DNA from: Collinsella sp. WCA1-178-WT-3 (M1)
Lineage (GTDB): Bacteria > Actinomycetota > Coriobacteriia > Coriobacteriales > Coriobacteriaceae
DNA: 64,000 nt
Direction: 5' to 3'
Assembly (NCBI RefSeq): GCF_009696325.1
Contig: NZ_VUME01000008.1
Span: forward strand, 1 to 64,000
Each line of letters begins with the position of its first letter. The stretch's first letter is position 1. The notes under the pieces were generated by a model. That model saw nothing but the letters and a program-made list of their open reading frames with translations, was not told the origin of the DNA and ran no database searches. The position numbers were made by a program, and so were the translations under genes. Positions 34,430 to 44,122 of this stretch are shown in pieces.

Positions 34430-36310
34430 TTGAACACTGAATCCAAGAGTGCAAAGCAAAAGGGTAAGCTGAGCGCCTTCGAACCGTATGCGCTGATGGC
34501 CTATGACTTTGCTGCGACCTTTTTCGCGGTGTTTATCGCATCGTGGGGAACGCAGCATTGGGCATCATTTAGCGGGGCTGCGGGCGCATTCCCGGCAGTT
34601 ACTGTGCTCGCGGTTATCAACGTCATCGTATTTTGGTTTTTCCACATGTATAGCAGCCTGTGGCGCTATGCGAGCATTTCCGAAGCCGGACGTATTGTTG
34701 CCGCGGTAACTGTCGGTTCGATTATCGGCGATGTGATCTTTAGCGCACTCTTTGGCAAGGGCATGTCGCTTCGCGAGGACGTCATGGCGTGGGCCATTTT
34801 AGTCATTATCTGCGGTGGTGGCCGTTTTGGTATTCGCGCTATGTACGGCAGTCAGCTCTGGCGTTTTAAAAGCAAGTCCGACGCTCATCTGCCTCGCACA
34901 CTCATCGTCGGAGCTGGCGAGACCGGATCGCTCACTATCAAGCGTATGCTCAACGGAGATCCCGATATGATCGGTGACCCTGTTGCCGTTGTGGACGACG
35001 ACCCCAATAAGCAGAACCAGCGCATTCACGATATTAAGGTTTGCGGCACCTGCGAGGACATTCCCGCTATTGCACACGATTGTGAGGCAGAGCAGATTGT
35101 CGTAGCCGTACCGAGCGCCACACATGAAGAGCGTCAGCGTATCTATGACCTGTGCATGAAGACAGGTCTTAGGGTCCTCACACTCCCCAATGTTCGCGAT
35201 ATTCCGCAGGATGGTTTAGGCAGGGTTGCCCTTCGTGAGGTCGAGATCAGCGACTTGCTTTCTCGCGAGGAGAAGTCGCTTGACCTTAAGCAGATGGGCT
35301 ACGTTACCGGTAAGCGCATTTTAGTCACGGGCGGCGGCGGATCTATTGGCTCAGAACTTGTGCGTCAGCTGCTTCCGGCAAAGCCTGCGCAAATCGTGTT
35401 GTTCGACATTTACGAGAACACTACCTACGAGCTGTATCACGACATCGTCAAGACCGCTCGTGATCAAGGCACTGATATTCAAGTTTATATCGGCTCCATT
35501 ACGCATCTTCCGGCGATTACCAAGGTCTTTGAGAAGTACCATCCTCAAGTTGTTTTCCACGCTGCAGCCCACAAGCACGTTCCTCTTATGGAACACAACG
35601 CCCGTGAGGCAATCGAGAATAACGTTTTTGGCACGCTCAACGTCGTGCGTCTTGCCGACAAGTACCAGTGCAGTCACTACGTGCAGATTTCTACCGATAA
35701 GGCCGTTAACCCCACGAACGTAATGGGTGCCACCAAGCGTATGGACGAGATGATCGTTCAGTATTACGCGGCCAACAGTAAGACGATCTTTACGGCTGTT
35801 CGGTTTGGCAATGTTCTGGGCAGTCACGGATCGGTCATCCCGCTGTTTAGGCGTCAGCTTCGCGAAGGCGGTCCCATCACCATTACGCACAAGGACATTA
35901 CGCGTTACTTCATGACCATCCCAGAGGCAAGCAAGCTGGTCATTACTGCTGGTGCTTTGGCGCATGGCGGTGAGATTTTTGTTCTGGACATGGGCGAACC
36001 GGTAAAGATTTACGACCTTGCCGTGAACCTCATCACGCTTAGCGGTCTTAAGCCTGGCAAAGACATCGAGATTAAAGAAGTCGGCCTGCGTCCTGGCGAA
36101 AAGATGTACGAGGAGCTCCTTATGGACAACGAGCAACTCCTGCCGACTGAACATTCAGAGATTCGCATCTCCACGGCCGAGGCCGACAAGATGGAAGAGA
36201 TCAAAGACAAGCTTCAGAGGCTTCGTGACTGCCTCGACAAGGATAACGATACGGTCAAGACCGTTCTTGCCGAGGTTGTACCTACGTATCATCCGCAGTT
36301 TAACGATTAG
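34430..36310 (+). CDS. Membrane UDP-N-acetylglucosamine 4,6-dehydratase (PglF/CapD/WbpM type)
   Basis: It converts UDP-GlcNAc to the UDP-4-keto-6-deoxy sugar. The 626-residue chain has about four N-terminal membrane helices (20-135). A first Rossmann domain follows (VGAGETGSLTIK) and then the catalytic SDR domain with LVTGGGGSIGSELV near aa 300. The active-site region includes QISTDKAVNPTNVMGATKR. The start is a TTG at 34430 with GAAGAG upstream; no in-frame ATG precedes the first helix. Its product can feed the aminotransferase encoded next, as in the Pgl (bacillosamine) route. Confidence 0.93.
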   Translation: MNTESKSAKQKGKLSAFEPYALMAYDFAATFFAVFIASWGTQHWASFSGAAGAFPAVTVLAVINVIVFWFFHMYSSLWRYASISEAGRIVAAVTVGSIIGDVIFSALFGKGMSLREDVMAWAILVIICGGGRFGIRAMYGSQLWRFKSKSDAHLPRTLIVGAGETGSLTIKRMLNGDPDMIGDPVAVVDDDPNKQNQRIHDIKVCGTCEDIPAIAHDCEAEQIVVAVPSATHEERQRIYDLCMKTGLRVLTLPNVRDIPQDGLGRVALREVEISDLLSREEKSLDLKQMGYVTGKRILVTGGGGSIGSELVRQLLPAKPAQIVLFDIYENTTYELYHDIVKTARDQGTDIQVYIGSITHLPAITKVFEKYHPQVVFHAAAHKHVPLMEHNAREAIENNVFGTLNVVRLADKYQCSHYVQISTDKAVNPTNVMGATKRMDEMIVQYYAANSKTIFTAVRFGNVLGSHGSVIPLFRRQLREGGPITITHKDITRYFMTIPEASKLVITAGALAHGGEIFVLDMGEPVKIYDLAVNLITLSGLKPGKDIEIKEVGLRPGEKMYEELLMDNEQLLPTEHSEIRISTAEADKMEEIKDKLQRLRDCLDKDNDTVKTVLAEVVPTYHPQFND

Positions 36311-36325
36311 GGATAAGGAGCCACG

Positions 36326-37579
36326 ATGGACATTAAGCCTTTTGAGAACAAGGTCTGGCTTAGTTCGCCGACCATGCACGGCGATGAGCTCAAATACGTT
36401 ACCGAGGCATATGAGACCAACTGGATGTCGACGGTAGGCGAGAATATTAATGAAGTCGAGCGACAAATGGCCGAAAAGATTGGTTGCGGCTATGCCGTTG
36501 CCCTTTCTTGCGGTACTTCTGCGCTGCATCTTGGCATGAAGCTCGCTGGTATTAAGCCGGGTGATGAGGTCCTTTGCAGTGATATGACGTTCGACGCTAC
36601 GGTGAACCCAGTTGTTTATGAGGGTGGCGTCCCTGTATTTATCGATACTGAGCGCGATACCTGGAACATGGATCCTGTCGCCCTGGAGAAGGCTTTTGAG
36701 CTGCATCCGACTGCCAAAGTTGTTGTGGCGGCGCATCTTTACGGCACTCCTGGCAAAGTTGAAGAACTTCGTTCAATTTGCGATGCGTACGGGGCTGTCC
36801 TTGTTGAGGATGCTGCTGAGTCACTTGGTGCCACGTATAAGGGTCGTCAGACTGGTACGTTTGGTGACATCAGCGCCATTAGCTTTAACGGCAATAAAAT
36901 CATTACCGGATCCGCCGGCGGCATGCTTTTGACGGACAGCAAAGAGGCGGCTGATAAAACGCGCAAATGGTCGACCCAGTCGCGCGAGGCCGCTCCCTGG
37001 TACCAGCATGAGGAGCTTGGTTATAACTATCGCATGAGCAACGTAATTGCCGGTGTCGTGCGTGGCCAGATTCCGTACCTGGAGGAGCATATTGCCCAAA
37101 AGAAGGCTATTTACATGCGTTACAAAGAGGGCTTCAAGGGTCTGCCAGTGAGCATGAACCCCTACGACCCCAACGTTTGTGAGCCAAACTTTTGGCTTTC
37201 TTGCTTGCTGATTGATCCCGAAGCGATGTGCAAGCAGGTTCGTGGCGAGAGTGAGGCGCTTTACGTAAGCGAACCTGGAAAGAGCTGTCCCACCGAGCTT
37301 CTTGAGGCTATTGCCGCCATTAACGCCGAGGGTCGTCCCATCTGGAAGCCTATGCACATGCAGCCTGTTTATCGCATGAATGCTTTCGTAACGCGCGAGG
37401 GCAATGGTCGAGCTAAGACCAACGCGTATATTTCCGGCGGCGCTACGGGTGCAGATGGCTTGCCTTTGGATGTAGGAGCCGACATCTTCCATCGTGGCCT
37501 CTGCCTGCCCTCCGACAACAAGATGACTCCCAAGCAGCAGGACGTAATCATCGAAGTGATTAGGCGTTGTTTTGAGTAA
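36326..37579 (+). CDS. DegT/DnrJ/EryC1 sugar aminotransferase (PglE type)
   Basis: A 417-residue PLP enzyme that aminates a nucleotide keto sugar at C4. It shows SCGTSALHLGMKLAGIKPGDEV, the PLP-phosphate region HLYGTPGKVEEL, EDAAESLGATYKG and the PLP-lysine motif SFNGNKIITG (Lys near aa 191). AAGGAG lies just upstream of ATG. With the preceding dehydratase it should give UDP-4-amino-4,6-dideoxy-GlcNAc. No PglD-like N-acetyltransferase follows directly; ligase-like genes do. Confidence 0.92.
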   Translation: MDIKPFENKVWLSSPTMHGDELKYVTEAYETNWMSTVGENINEVERQMAEKIGCGYAVALSCGTSALHLGMKLAGIKPGDEVLCSDMTFDATVNPVVYEGGVPVFIDTERDTWNMDPVALEKAFELHPTAKVVVAAHLYGTPGKVEELRSICDAYGAVLVEDAAESLGATYKGRQTGTFGDISAISFNGNKIITGSAGGMLLTDSKEAADKTRKWSTQSREAAPWYQHEELGYNYRMSNVIAGVVRGQIPYLEEHIAQKKAIYMRYKEGFKGLPVSMNPYDPNVCEPNFWLSCLLIDPEAMCKQVRGESEALYVSEPGKSCPTELLEAIAAINAEGRPIWKPMHMQPVYRMNAFVTREGNGRAKTNAYISGGATGADGLPLDVGADIFHRGLCLPSDNKMTPKQQDVIIEVIRRCFE

Positions 37580-37613
37580 TCAAACGTTTAATAAGGTTAA
37601 TGAGGGAGGGTCT

Positions 37614-38351
37614 TTGCAAAACTGGATTCAGCTAGAACAGACGTATGGCGTAAATAAAGGGATTTATGCTCGATATGTTAAGCGTCTATTAGATTTTGTT
37701 CTTACGTTAGGTGGCTTAATTCTTATCTCGCCGCTTCTCATTGTTCTCTGCCTTCTTGTTCGCATCAAACTCGGTAGCCCGATTTTCTTTAAGCAAAAGC
37801 GAACTGGTCTTAATGAGAAGACCTTTGAAATGATTAAGTTTAGGACAATGAGCGATGCTCGAGACGCTAATGGCGATTTGCTTCCCGATACCGAGCGCTT
37901 CACTTCTTTCGGCAATTTTTTAAGAAATACCAGCCTGGATGAATTGCCCGAACTTTTTAATGTGCTTAAGGGGGATATGAGCCTCATCGGTCCAAGGCCT
38001 TTGTATCCTTTTTATCTCCCTTATTACACCGAAAAGGAAAGTCTCCGTCATTCCGTAAGGGGTGGAATCACCGGTTTAGCTCAAGTTAACGGCCGTGCTC
38101 TGCTTCACTGGAATGAGCGATTTGCAATGGACGTCGACTATGTCCAGAACATCACTTTTCTCGGTGACGTAAAAATTCTCTTTAATACTTTCTACAAGGT
38201 TTTTAAAAAGGACGATATTGGCGTCCCAAGTGTGACTGAAGAGGGCGGTCTACATATCGTTCGCGATGTTCAAAGGCCGGAATACCTAGTCGATTACGGA
38301 ACAGACAAGAATATGCCTAAGTTTATCCAAGGGGTTGCAGGCAATGAATAA
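37614..38351 (+). CDS. Initiating undecaprenyl-phosphate sugar-phosphate transferase (PglC type)
   Basis: A 245-residue polyprenol phosphoglycosyltransferase that loads the first sugar phosphate on the lipid carrier. It has one N-terminal reentrant helix (LLDFVLTLGGLILISPLLIV), then KQKRTGLNEKTFEMIKFRTM, the catalytic Asp-Glu pair in TSLDELPELFNVLKGDMSL, and GPRPL. A TTG at 37614 after GAGGGAGGG is preferred; an earlier TTG at 37572 overlaps the aminotransferase gene and lacks a site. Confidence 0.92.
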   Translation: MQNWIQLEQTYGVNKGIYARYVKRLLDFVLTLGGLILISPLLIVLCLLVRIKLGSPIFFKQKRTGLNEKTFEMIKFRTMSDARDANGDLLPDTERFTSFGNFLRNTSLDELPELFNVLKGDMSLIGPRPLYPFYLPYYTEKESLRHSVRGGITGLAQVNGRALLHWNERFAMDVDYVQNITFLGDVKILFNTFYKVFKKDDIGVPSVTEEGGLHIVRDVQRPEYLVDYGTDKNMPKFIQGVAGNE

Positions 38352-39459
38352 CAGACTTGTAATTCTGGGAACCAATGAGTACCAGAATCCTCTTATCGTA
38401 CGTGCCAAGGAGCTAGGGTATGAGACCCATGTCTTTGGATGGAAAACCGGCGCCATCGGTGAACAAACTGCTGATGTATACCACGATGTCAATATTATGG
38501 ACTACGATGCGCTCTGGAACGAGGTAAAGAAGGTGGATCCATGCGGAGTTGCATCCATTGCGTCAGAGCTTGCTATGCATCCTATGAACTATCTTTTAAG
38601 GAAACTTGGAATTCCGTGCAATTCTCCCAAAACAGAAGAGATTGCCACAAATAAGTATCTTATGAGATGTGCTATGCGCGATGCTGGCGTCGAAGGTCCT
38701 CAATTTGTATTGATCGAAGACTCTTTCACGCCCGGTATTGCAGATGGATTTAACTACCCGCTTATCGTTAAGCCGATTGATTTAAGTTCCAGTCGCGGCG
38801 TCATGAAAATCAATAACGCCGACGAGTTAGAGACCGGCGTTGAGTATGCTCTCAGCTGGTCGAAAGTTAAAAAAGTAATCCTTGAAGAGTTTGTTGAAGG
38901 ACCTGAATACAGCGGCGAGAGCATTGCTTATGAAGGTAGGTATAAGCTGCTTGCAATTACTGAAAAGCACACCACCGGCGCCCCCCATTTCGTCGAGCGT
39001 GGTCACGTACAGCCTGCAAATATTGCTCCCGCAATGTATGAAAAGGTAGAGCAGACACTCTACAAAGCTTTTGCTTCAATGGGGATTGAATACGGAGCAG
39101 TCCATCCCGAGTTCCGCATCACCAAAGATGGCGACATTCGTTTTATGGAAATCGGCGCCCGAATGGGTGGCGACACTATCGGCTCCGATCTCGTGCCACT
39201 TTCCTCGGGTTATGACTACATGGGAATGGTGATTTCCATTGGCTGCGGTAAAGCCCCCAGCTTTACAAAAATCAATGAGCCTAGAAGAGCTGAGATTCGT
39301 TACATCGTTGATGAAAACGACTACAAGGAATACCTACGAATTCAGCAAGAAGAACCTGACGTACTGATTCGGCATAGTGACATAAAGCCTGTATATGGCA
39401 ATGAAATACTCAAGAGCGCCGATCGCTCGGGTTATTTCATCACTGCTCGCCCAATGTAA
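38344..39459 (+). CDS. ATP-grasp ligase, first copy
   Basis: A 371-residue protein with an ATP-grasp fold: a pre-ATP-grasp Rossmann region (VILGTNEYQNPLIVRAKELG), then NYPLIVKPIDLSSSRGVMK, the grasp segment VILEEFVEGPEYSGES, and the metal-binding FMEIGARMGGDT. It resembles carboxylate-amine ligases such as PurK/BtrJ/CarB-like enzymes. It overlaps the transferase stop by 8 bp. In this position it may attach an amino acid or other acid to the 4-amino group of a sugar; that is inference. Confidence 0.82.
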   Translation: MNNRLVILGTNEYQNPLIVRAKELGYETHVFGWKTGAIGEQTADVYHDVNIMDYDALWNEVKKVDPCGVASIASELAMHPMNYLLRKLGIPCNSPKTEEIATNKYLMRCAMRDAGVEGPQFVLIEDSFTPGIADGFNYPLIVKPIDLSSSRGVMKINNADELETGVEYALSWSKVKKVILEEFVEGPEYSGESIAYEGRYKLLAITEKHTTGAPHFVERGHVQPANIAPAMYEKVEQTLYKAFASMGIEYGAVHPEFRITKDGDIRFMEIGARMGGDTIGSDLVPLSSGYDYMGMVISIGCGKAPSFTKINEPRRAEIRYIVDENDYKEYLRIQQEEPDVLIRHSDIKPVYGNEILKSADRSGYFITARPM

Positions 39460-39480
39460 TGATTTTTGACGGGATATTCT

Positions 39481-40788
39481 ATGAGTTTCTTAGAAATGGG
39501 AAGAAGAGCCTGCTTTTGGGCAATGGACGCTGTAAAAGGTTCGCCCGTAAAGAAAGAACTCGAAATCTTAGAGAACTTAAACTCTCAAGTTCAGGATGAT
39601 GATTTCGAGAATAGAACGGATGTCAAAAAGCTTCTGGAGCATGCCGTCAGCACTACGGATTTTTATTCGCATTTCGATGCTACTGATTTATCCAGTTTTC
39701 CTTTAATTACAAAAGCAACGCTCAAGGAAAACTACGAGCAGTTCCTATCTAGCTCGTTTGATAAAGACTCGTTATTTCGTATGACCACAAGCGGCTCTAC
39801 GGGTACACCGTTTACCTGTCTTCAGGACTATAGGAAGAAAAAGGCAACTTACGCCGAAGTGCTTTATTACAACGGAATGATTGGGTATTCGATAGGAAAA
39901 AAAATAATTTACCTACGTTCTGTTGTTGAGGAGTGTTCGAAAACTCCTATTCAACAGTTTATGCAGAACATTTATCTGGTTGATTGTAATGATTTAAGTG
40001 ACGAGGGCATCGAACGAATGCTTACCAGAATTGCCTCGTTAACCAAGCGAGAGCCCGCCATGATGATGGGTTATGCCTCGACTTTGGATGCATTCAGAGA
40101 TTACTTCACTCGTAACGACAACCGCCTTGCTAAGCAGGCACATATCTACGGAGTCATTAGTGGCAGTGAGATGCTCTTTGATGACACAAGAAAGGCAATC
40201 GAGCAAGCTTTTTCTTGCACATGTCTGAGCAGGTATGCCAATGAAGAAAATGGATTCCTTGGACAAGATCTCTATCGTCCTAATGAATTTGTAATCGACA
40301 ACGCTCACTACGTTTATGAGATCGTCGATTTTGATTCGGATAAACCTTCGCCAAAAGGTCAGGTAGGAAGAATCGTAGTAACCGACCTGAGGAACTACGC
40401 TATGCCAATGATCAGGTACGACACTGGGGATGTTGGCCGACTTGAAAATCGAACATTCAGAGACAAGCACTACACTGCACTGGTTGATTTTGGCGGACGA
40501 AAAGTCGATGTCATTTATGACTGCAATGGGCAAAAGATTTCTCCCCACGCGATTACCAATCTAATGTGGAAGTTCACGGGTATCAACCAATATCAACTAA
40601 TTCAAAAGGACAAAGGTTCTTATTTGCTTAAGATTAACGTTCCGGACTCCTTTTCCTTCAATGAGGAACTTGAACATGATCTCATGCATGTTCTTGGTAT
40701 TGGTGCAAACCTGCAGGTTGAACGAGTTGATGAAATTCCCGTTCTATCTTCAAGGAAAAGGAAATATATCGTCAATGAATGCAACTAG
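39481..40788 (+). CDS. CapK/PaaK-like adenylate-forming enzyme
   Basis: A 435-residue protein of the phenylacetate-CoA ligase-like family often seen in capsule loci (CapK). It has the P-loop TTSGSTGTPFT, then LSRYANEENGFLGQD, MIRYDTGDVG and FGGRKVDVIY motifs. It should activate a carboxylic acid as an adenylate. An N-terminal in-frame TTG at 39466 is possible, but ATG 39481 is the more usual start. It sits between an ATP-grasp gene and a CapA-like phosphatase. Confidence 0.82.
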   Translation: MSFLEMGRRACFWAMDAVKGSPVKKELEILENLNSQVQDDDFENRTDVKKLLEHAVSTTDFYSHFDATDLSSFPLITKATLKENYEQFLSSSFDKDSLFRMTTSGSTGTPFTCLQDYRKKKATYAEVLYYNGMIGYSIGKKIIYLRSVVEECSKTPIQQFMQNIYLVDCNDLSDEGIERMLTRIASLTKREPAMMMGYASTLDAFRDYFTRNDNRLAKQAHIYGVISGSEMLFDDTRKAIEQAFSCTCLSRYANEENGFLGQDLYRPNEFVIDNAHYVYEIVDFDSDKPSPKGQVGRIVVTDLRNYAMPMIRYDTGDVGRLENRTFRDKHYTALVDFGGRKVDVIYDCNGQKISPHAITNLMWKFTGINQYQLIQKDKGSYLLKINVPDSFSFNEELEHDLMHVLGIGANLQVERVDEIPVLSSRKRKYIVNECN

Positions 40789-40818
40789 GCAGATTGCTGT
40801 TGGGTTAGGTTGGGTTTT

Positions 40819-41847
40819 ATGCTAATTCTTGGCGATCTAGCATGTCCGTCGAAGGCTATTTCAACCCGCTTGATTGAAGACATGAGAGCGATGGGGATCT
40901 TCGATAACGAACTTATCCTCTGCAACTTCGAAGGGCTTTTGGCTGAAAATGCGAGCCTGGAAGATGAGAAGTTATTCAACGTTGAAGATGTCCTTCGAGC
41001 GTTCACGCCTGAACAGACCGTATTCTCTTTGGCTAACAATCATATCTACGACTATCCAGAATATATTGAGAAAACTGAGCGAACGCTTAACAACTGGGGC
41101 TTTTACACTGTCGGTGTAAAACACGGGGAATCGTTGACCCCTACTGTTTTAACTTGGCGGGGAACCAAATATGCATTCTTCGCTCATTGTTGGAATGTTT
41201 ACACACGAACGAACTCAAACAATATTAACGATATTTCCATTGTAGATGACGACTACCCGATTTTTGTAAATGCAGTTTCCGAATACGCTCGATCTCATGC
41301 AGAGCAGCGCGTCATTTGTTACTTTCACTGGAATTATGATTTCGAAGAAATTCCATTTCCAATGCATAGGGAAATTGCACGCTCCCTTGCTGAGGCTGGC
41401 GTTTATTCAGTTGTCGGCGGCCACTCCCATGTTCCACAGGGCGGCGAGATGATTAATGGCTGCCCCGTTCTATATGGGTTGGGCAACTTCTTCATTCCTT
41501 CTGGTGTATATTTTGGCGGTGCTTTGAAATACCCGAAGGAATCTCTTATTACAACCGTTCTCGACATTGATGATGAGACCGATGATGTGAATTGCTATTG
41601 GCTAGAAACTGATGGTGAGCATGCGATTTCACTCATTAAGGCTGAACGATTTGACGATGGCAATTTGATTAAAAGGTTTTCGCCGTATCGAGGAATGGGA
41701 AACGACGAGTACGTGTCCTATTTCAAGAAAAACCGTACGAAGAATTCACTTGTTCCGGTATTTGACAGATATGAAGGCGCAACAGCCAAGCTTAAGCAGT
41801 TATTTGCCGTTATTCGAATTAAGCTAATAAAAGCCATTAAAGGGTAA
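40819..41847 (+). CDS. CapA/PgsA-like metallophosphatase-fold protein
   Basis: A 342-residue protein with the poly-gamma-glutamate-capsule CapA fold. It shows GDLACPSKA at the N-terminus, SLANNHIYDYPEYIEKT, YFHWNYDFEEIP and VVGGHSHVPQGGEMINGCPV, which supply the metal-binding Asp, Asn and His residues. It has no signal peptide, unlike many CapA proteins, so it may act in the cytosol. ATG 40819 is preferred over a weak TTG at 40810. The exact reaction is unknown. Confidence 0.82.
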   Translation: MLILGDLACPSKAISTRLIEDMRAMGIFDNELILCNFEGLLAENASLEDEKLFNVEDVLRAFTPEQTVFSLANNHIYDYPEYIEKTERTLNNWGFYTVGVKHGESLTPTVLTWRGTKYAFFAHCWNVYTRTNSNNINDISIVDDDYPIFVNAVSEYARSHAEQRVICYFHWNYDFEEIPFPMHREIARSLAEAGVYSVVGGHSHVPQGGEMINGCPVLYGLGNFFIPSGVYFGGALKYPKESLITTVLDIDDETDDVNCYWLETDGEHAISLIKAERFDDGNLIKRFSPYRGMGNDEYVSYFKKNRTKNSLVPVFDRYEGATAKLKQLFAVIRIKLIKAIKG

Positions 41848-41850
41848 ACG

Positions 41851-43071
41851 ATGCGTATTCTATTTCTGACAATTAGTTATTCCGACGAGCAGCGTGTCAG
41901 CTTCTACGAGGATTTACTGCAGGAGTTCGTATCAAACGGGCACAATGTATCCGTTGCCTGTGCGGTCGAGAGGCGTACGGGCAAAGAGACGACCCTGAAG
42001 AAGATTAGAGGGATCGATGTTCTCCAAATTCGTACGGGGAATCTAACTGGGAATGTTGGTTTAGTTGAAAAAGGGCTGTCAACTATTTCCATCGATAACT
42101 GTTTTAAAAAATCAATTAGTCGATACTTTCAGAATATCGACTTTGATTTAATCATATACCCTACACCGCCCATCACGCTTGCAGGGACCGTTAAGTATCT
42201 CAAGAATAAAACCGGGGCCTCGACGTATCTGCTTCTGAAGGATATATTTCCTCAAAATGCCGTTGATTTGGGCATGATGTCAAAGAAAGGCGTCAAAGGT
42301 TTAATTTACAGTTATTTCCGGGCGAAAGAGAAACAACTTTACCAGGTTTCGGACTATATCGGATGCATGAGTCCTGCCAATGTCAACTATCTTCTGGATC
42401 ACAACTCTGATATTGACTCCGCTCATGTTGAAGTCTGTCCAAATTGTGTTAAGCCGATCCCTTTGAATTTCTCTGAGTTCACTAAAGATGAGGTCAGGAA
42501 TAAATATCGCATCCCACTTGATAAAACTGTCTATCTGTATGGCGGGAATCTTGGTAAGCCCCAAGGTATCGATTTTGTTCTTGATTGTCTTGAAGCTTGC
42601 TCCCAATTAAAAGACGCATTCTTCCTTATTATCGGAGGAGGAACCGAAGCAGAAAAAATCAAAACCTTCATCAATGATCATAAGGTTCCTAATGCAATGA
42701 TTTTGGGAGCATTGCCAAAAGATGAGTACGAAGGCATGGTTCGCGCGTGCGATGTCGGTTTAATCTTCCTCGATAATCGTTTTACAATCCCAAATTTTCC
42801 GTCAAGGATTCTTTCTTACCTTCAGTCGTCACTGGCTGTTTTAGTTGCTGCTGATCACGCAACTGACATGGGCGATATTGCCGTGAGTAACGGGTTTGGT
42901 TGGAAGTGCTACAGCGATGACATTCAATCGTTCGTTGAAGCTGTGAGGGAGTCTTCGAATTGTGATTTGCGAGCAATGGGAGAGGCTGGTCATCAGTACT
43001 TACTTGAAAACTACAACGTAAATAACGGCTACAAAATCATTGCAAAGCACTTTGAAAATGCAATTTTATAG
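41851..43071 (+). CDS. GT4-family glycosyltransferase (WbuB-like)
   Basis: A 406-residue GT-B enzyme. The N-terminal domain shows ILFLTISYSDEQRVSFYEDL and the acceptor side YPTPPITLAGTVKYLK. The C-terminal domain has LYGGNLGKPQGIDFVLDCLE, GGGTEAEKI and a nucleotide-sugar site around IPNFPSRILSYLQ. It fits the WbuB group, which often adds L-FucNAc in polysaccharides, so the Fnl pathway product is a plausible donor (inference). It begins 3 bp after the CapA-like gene. Confidence 0.88.
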   Translation: MRILFLTISYSDEQRVSFYEDLLQEFVSNGHNVSVACAVERRTGKETTLKKIRGIDVLQIRTGNLTGNVGLVEKGLSTISIDNCFKKSISRYFQNIDFDLIIYPTPPITLAGTVKYLKNKTGASTYLLLKDIFPQNAVDLGMMSKKGVKGLIYSYFRAKEKQLYQVSDYIGCMSPANVNYLLDHNSDIDSAHVEVCPNCVKPIPLNFSEFTKDEVRNKYRIPLDKTVYLYGGNLGKPQGIDFVLDCLEACSQLKDAFFLIIGGGTEAEKIKTFINDHKVPNAMILGALPKDEYEGMVRACDVGLIFLDNRFTIPNFPSRILSYLQSSLAVLVAADHATDMGDIAVSNGFGWKCYSDDIQSFVEAVRESSNCDLRAMGEAGHQYLLENYNVNNGYKIIAKHFENAIL

Positions 43072-43084
43072 GGGGACGAACAAC

Positions 43085-44122
43085 TTGAATACTTCATTTA
43101 ACGGCAAAACATTAATGATTACAGGCGGCACGGGTTCCTTTGGATCCACCGTCCTCAAACATTTTCTCCACTCTGACATTGGGGAGATCCGCATCTTTTC
43201 CCGCGACGAGAAGAAGCAAGATGATATGCGCCACGAGCTCCAGGCACAGGCTCCGGAGCTTGCTAAGCGCGTAAGGTTTTATATCGGAGATGTCCGTAAT
43301 CCGCAGAGCGTTCAAGATGCAATGCATGGAGTCGACTACATCTTTCATGCAGCAGCTCTAAAACAAGTCCCTTCCTGCGAGTTCTTCCCTATGGAGGCCG
43401 TTCGTACCAACGTTATTGGAACTGATAACGTTCTGCATGCAGCTATTGCCGAGGGCGTTGAAAAGGTTGTTTGTCTTTCTACGGATAAAGCTGCATACCC
43501 CATTAACGCCATGGGCAAATCTAAGGCTATGATGGAGAGCATTATTTACGCAAATGCGCGTAATGGCGCAGGTCGAACGACCATCTGTTGCACTCGATAT
43601 GGCAATGTCATGTGTTCGCGTGGGTCGGTAATCCCCCTGTTCATTGACCAGATTCGCGCTGGCAACCCCGTAACGGTCACCGATCCCAATATGACGCGAT
43701 TCCTTATGAATCTGGATGAGGCCGTCGACCTTGTTTGTTTTGCGTTTGAACACGCAAACCCGGGAGACCTTTTTATTCAAAAGGCTGACGCTTCAACAAT
43801 TGGCGATTTGGCCGAAGCGGTTCAGGAGCTGTTCGGTAAAACCGGAACGAAAATTATCGGCACGCGTCATGGAGAGAAGCTCTACGAGACGTTAATGACG
43901 CGCGAAGAGCGTCTACGTGCCGAGGATATGGGTGACTATTACCGCGTCCATGCAGACACCCGCGATCTTAATTACGACAAGTTCTTTGTCGAGGGCAATG
44001 TTCGCACGGAGGCAGATGAAAGCTATACGAGCCACAATACCCAAAGGCTCGATATTGCCGGAACTATCGAAAAGATTAAAACGGCTGAATACGTCCAGAA
44101 ATGTTTGGCAGGTGAGCTGTAA
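43085..44122 (+). CDS. fnlA: UDP-GlcNAc 4,6-dehydratase/5-epimerase (FnlA/CapE)
   Basis: First step to UDP-L-FucNAc. A soluble 345-residue SDR enzyme with LMITGGTGSFGSTVLKHFL near the N-terminus, FHAAALKQVPSCEFFPMEA, STDKAAYPINAMGKSKAMME at the active site and GTRHGEKLYETLMTREE. Length and motifs fit CapE/FnlA/WbjB. A TTG at 43085 with AGGGGG upstream gives the normal N-terminus; upstream in-frame codons overlap the GT4 gene. The stop overlaps the next start in TAATG. Confidence 0.92.
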   Translation: MNTSFNGKTLMITGGTGSFGSTVLKHFLHSDIGEIRIFSRDEKKQDDMRHELQAQAPELAKRVRFYIGDVRNPQSVQDAMHGVDYIFHAAALKQVPSCEFFPMEAVRTNVIGTDNVLHAAIAEGVEKVVCLSTDKAAYPINAMGKSKAMMESIIYANARNGAGRTTICCTRYGNVMCSRGSVIPLFIDQIRAGNPVTVTDPNMTRFLMNLDEAVDLVCFAFEHANPGDLFIQKADASTIGDLAEAVQELFGKTGTKIIGTRHGEKLYETLMTREERLRAEDMGDYYRVHADTRDLNYDKFFVEGNVRTEADESYTSHNTQRLDIAGTIEKIKTAEYVQKCLAGEL

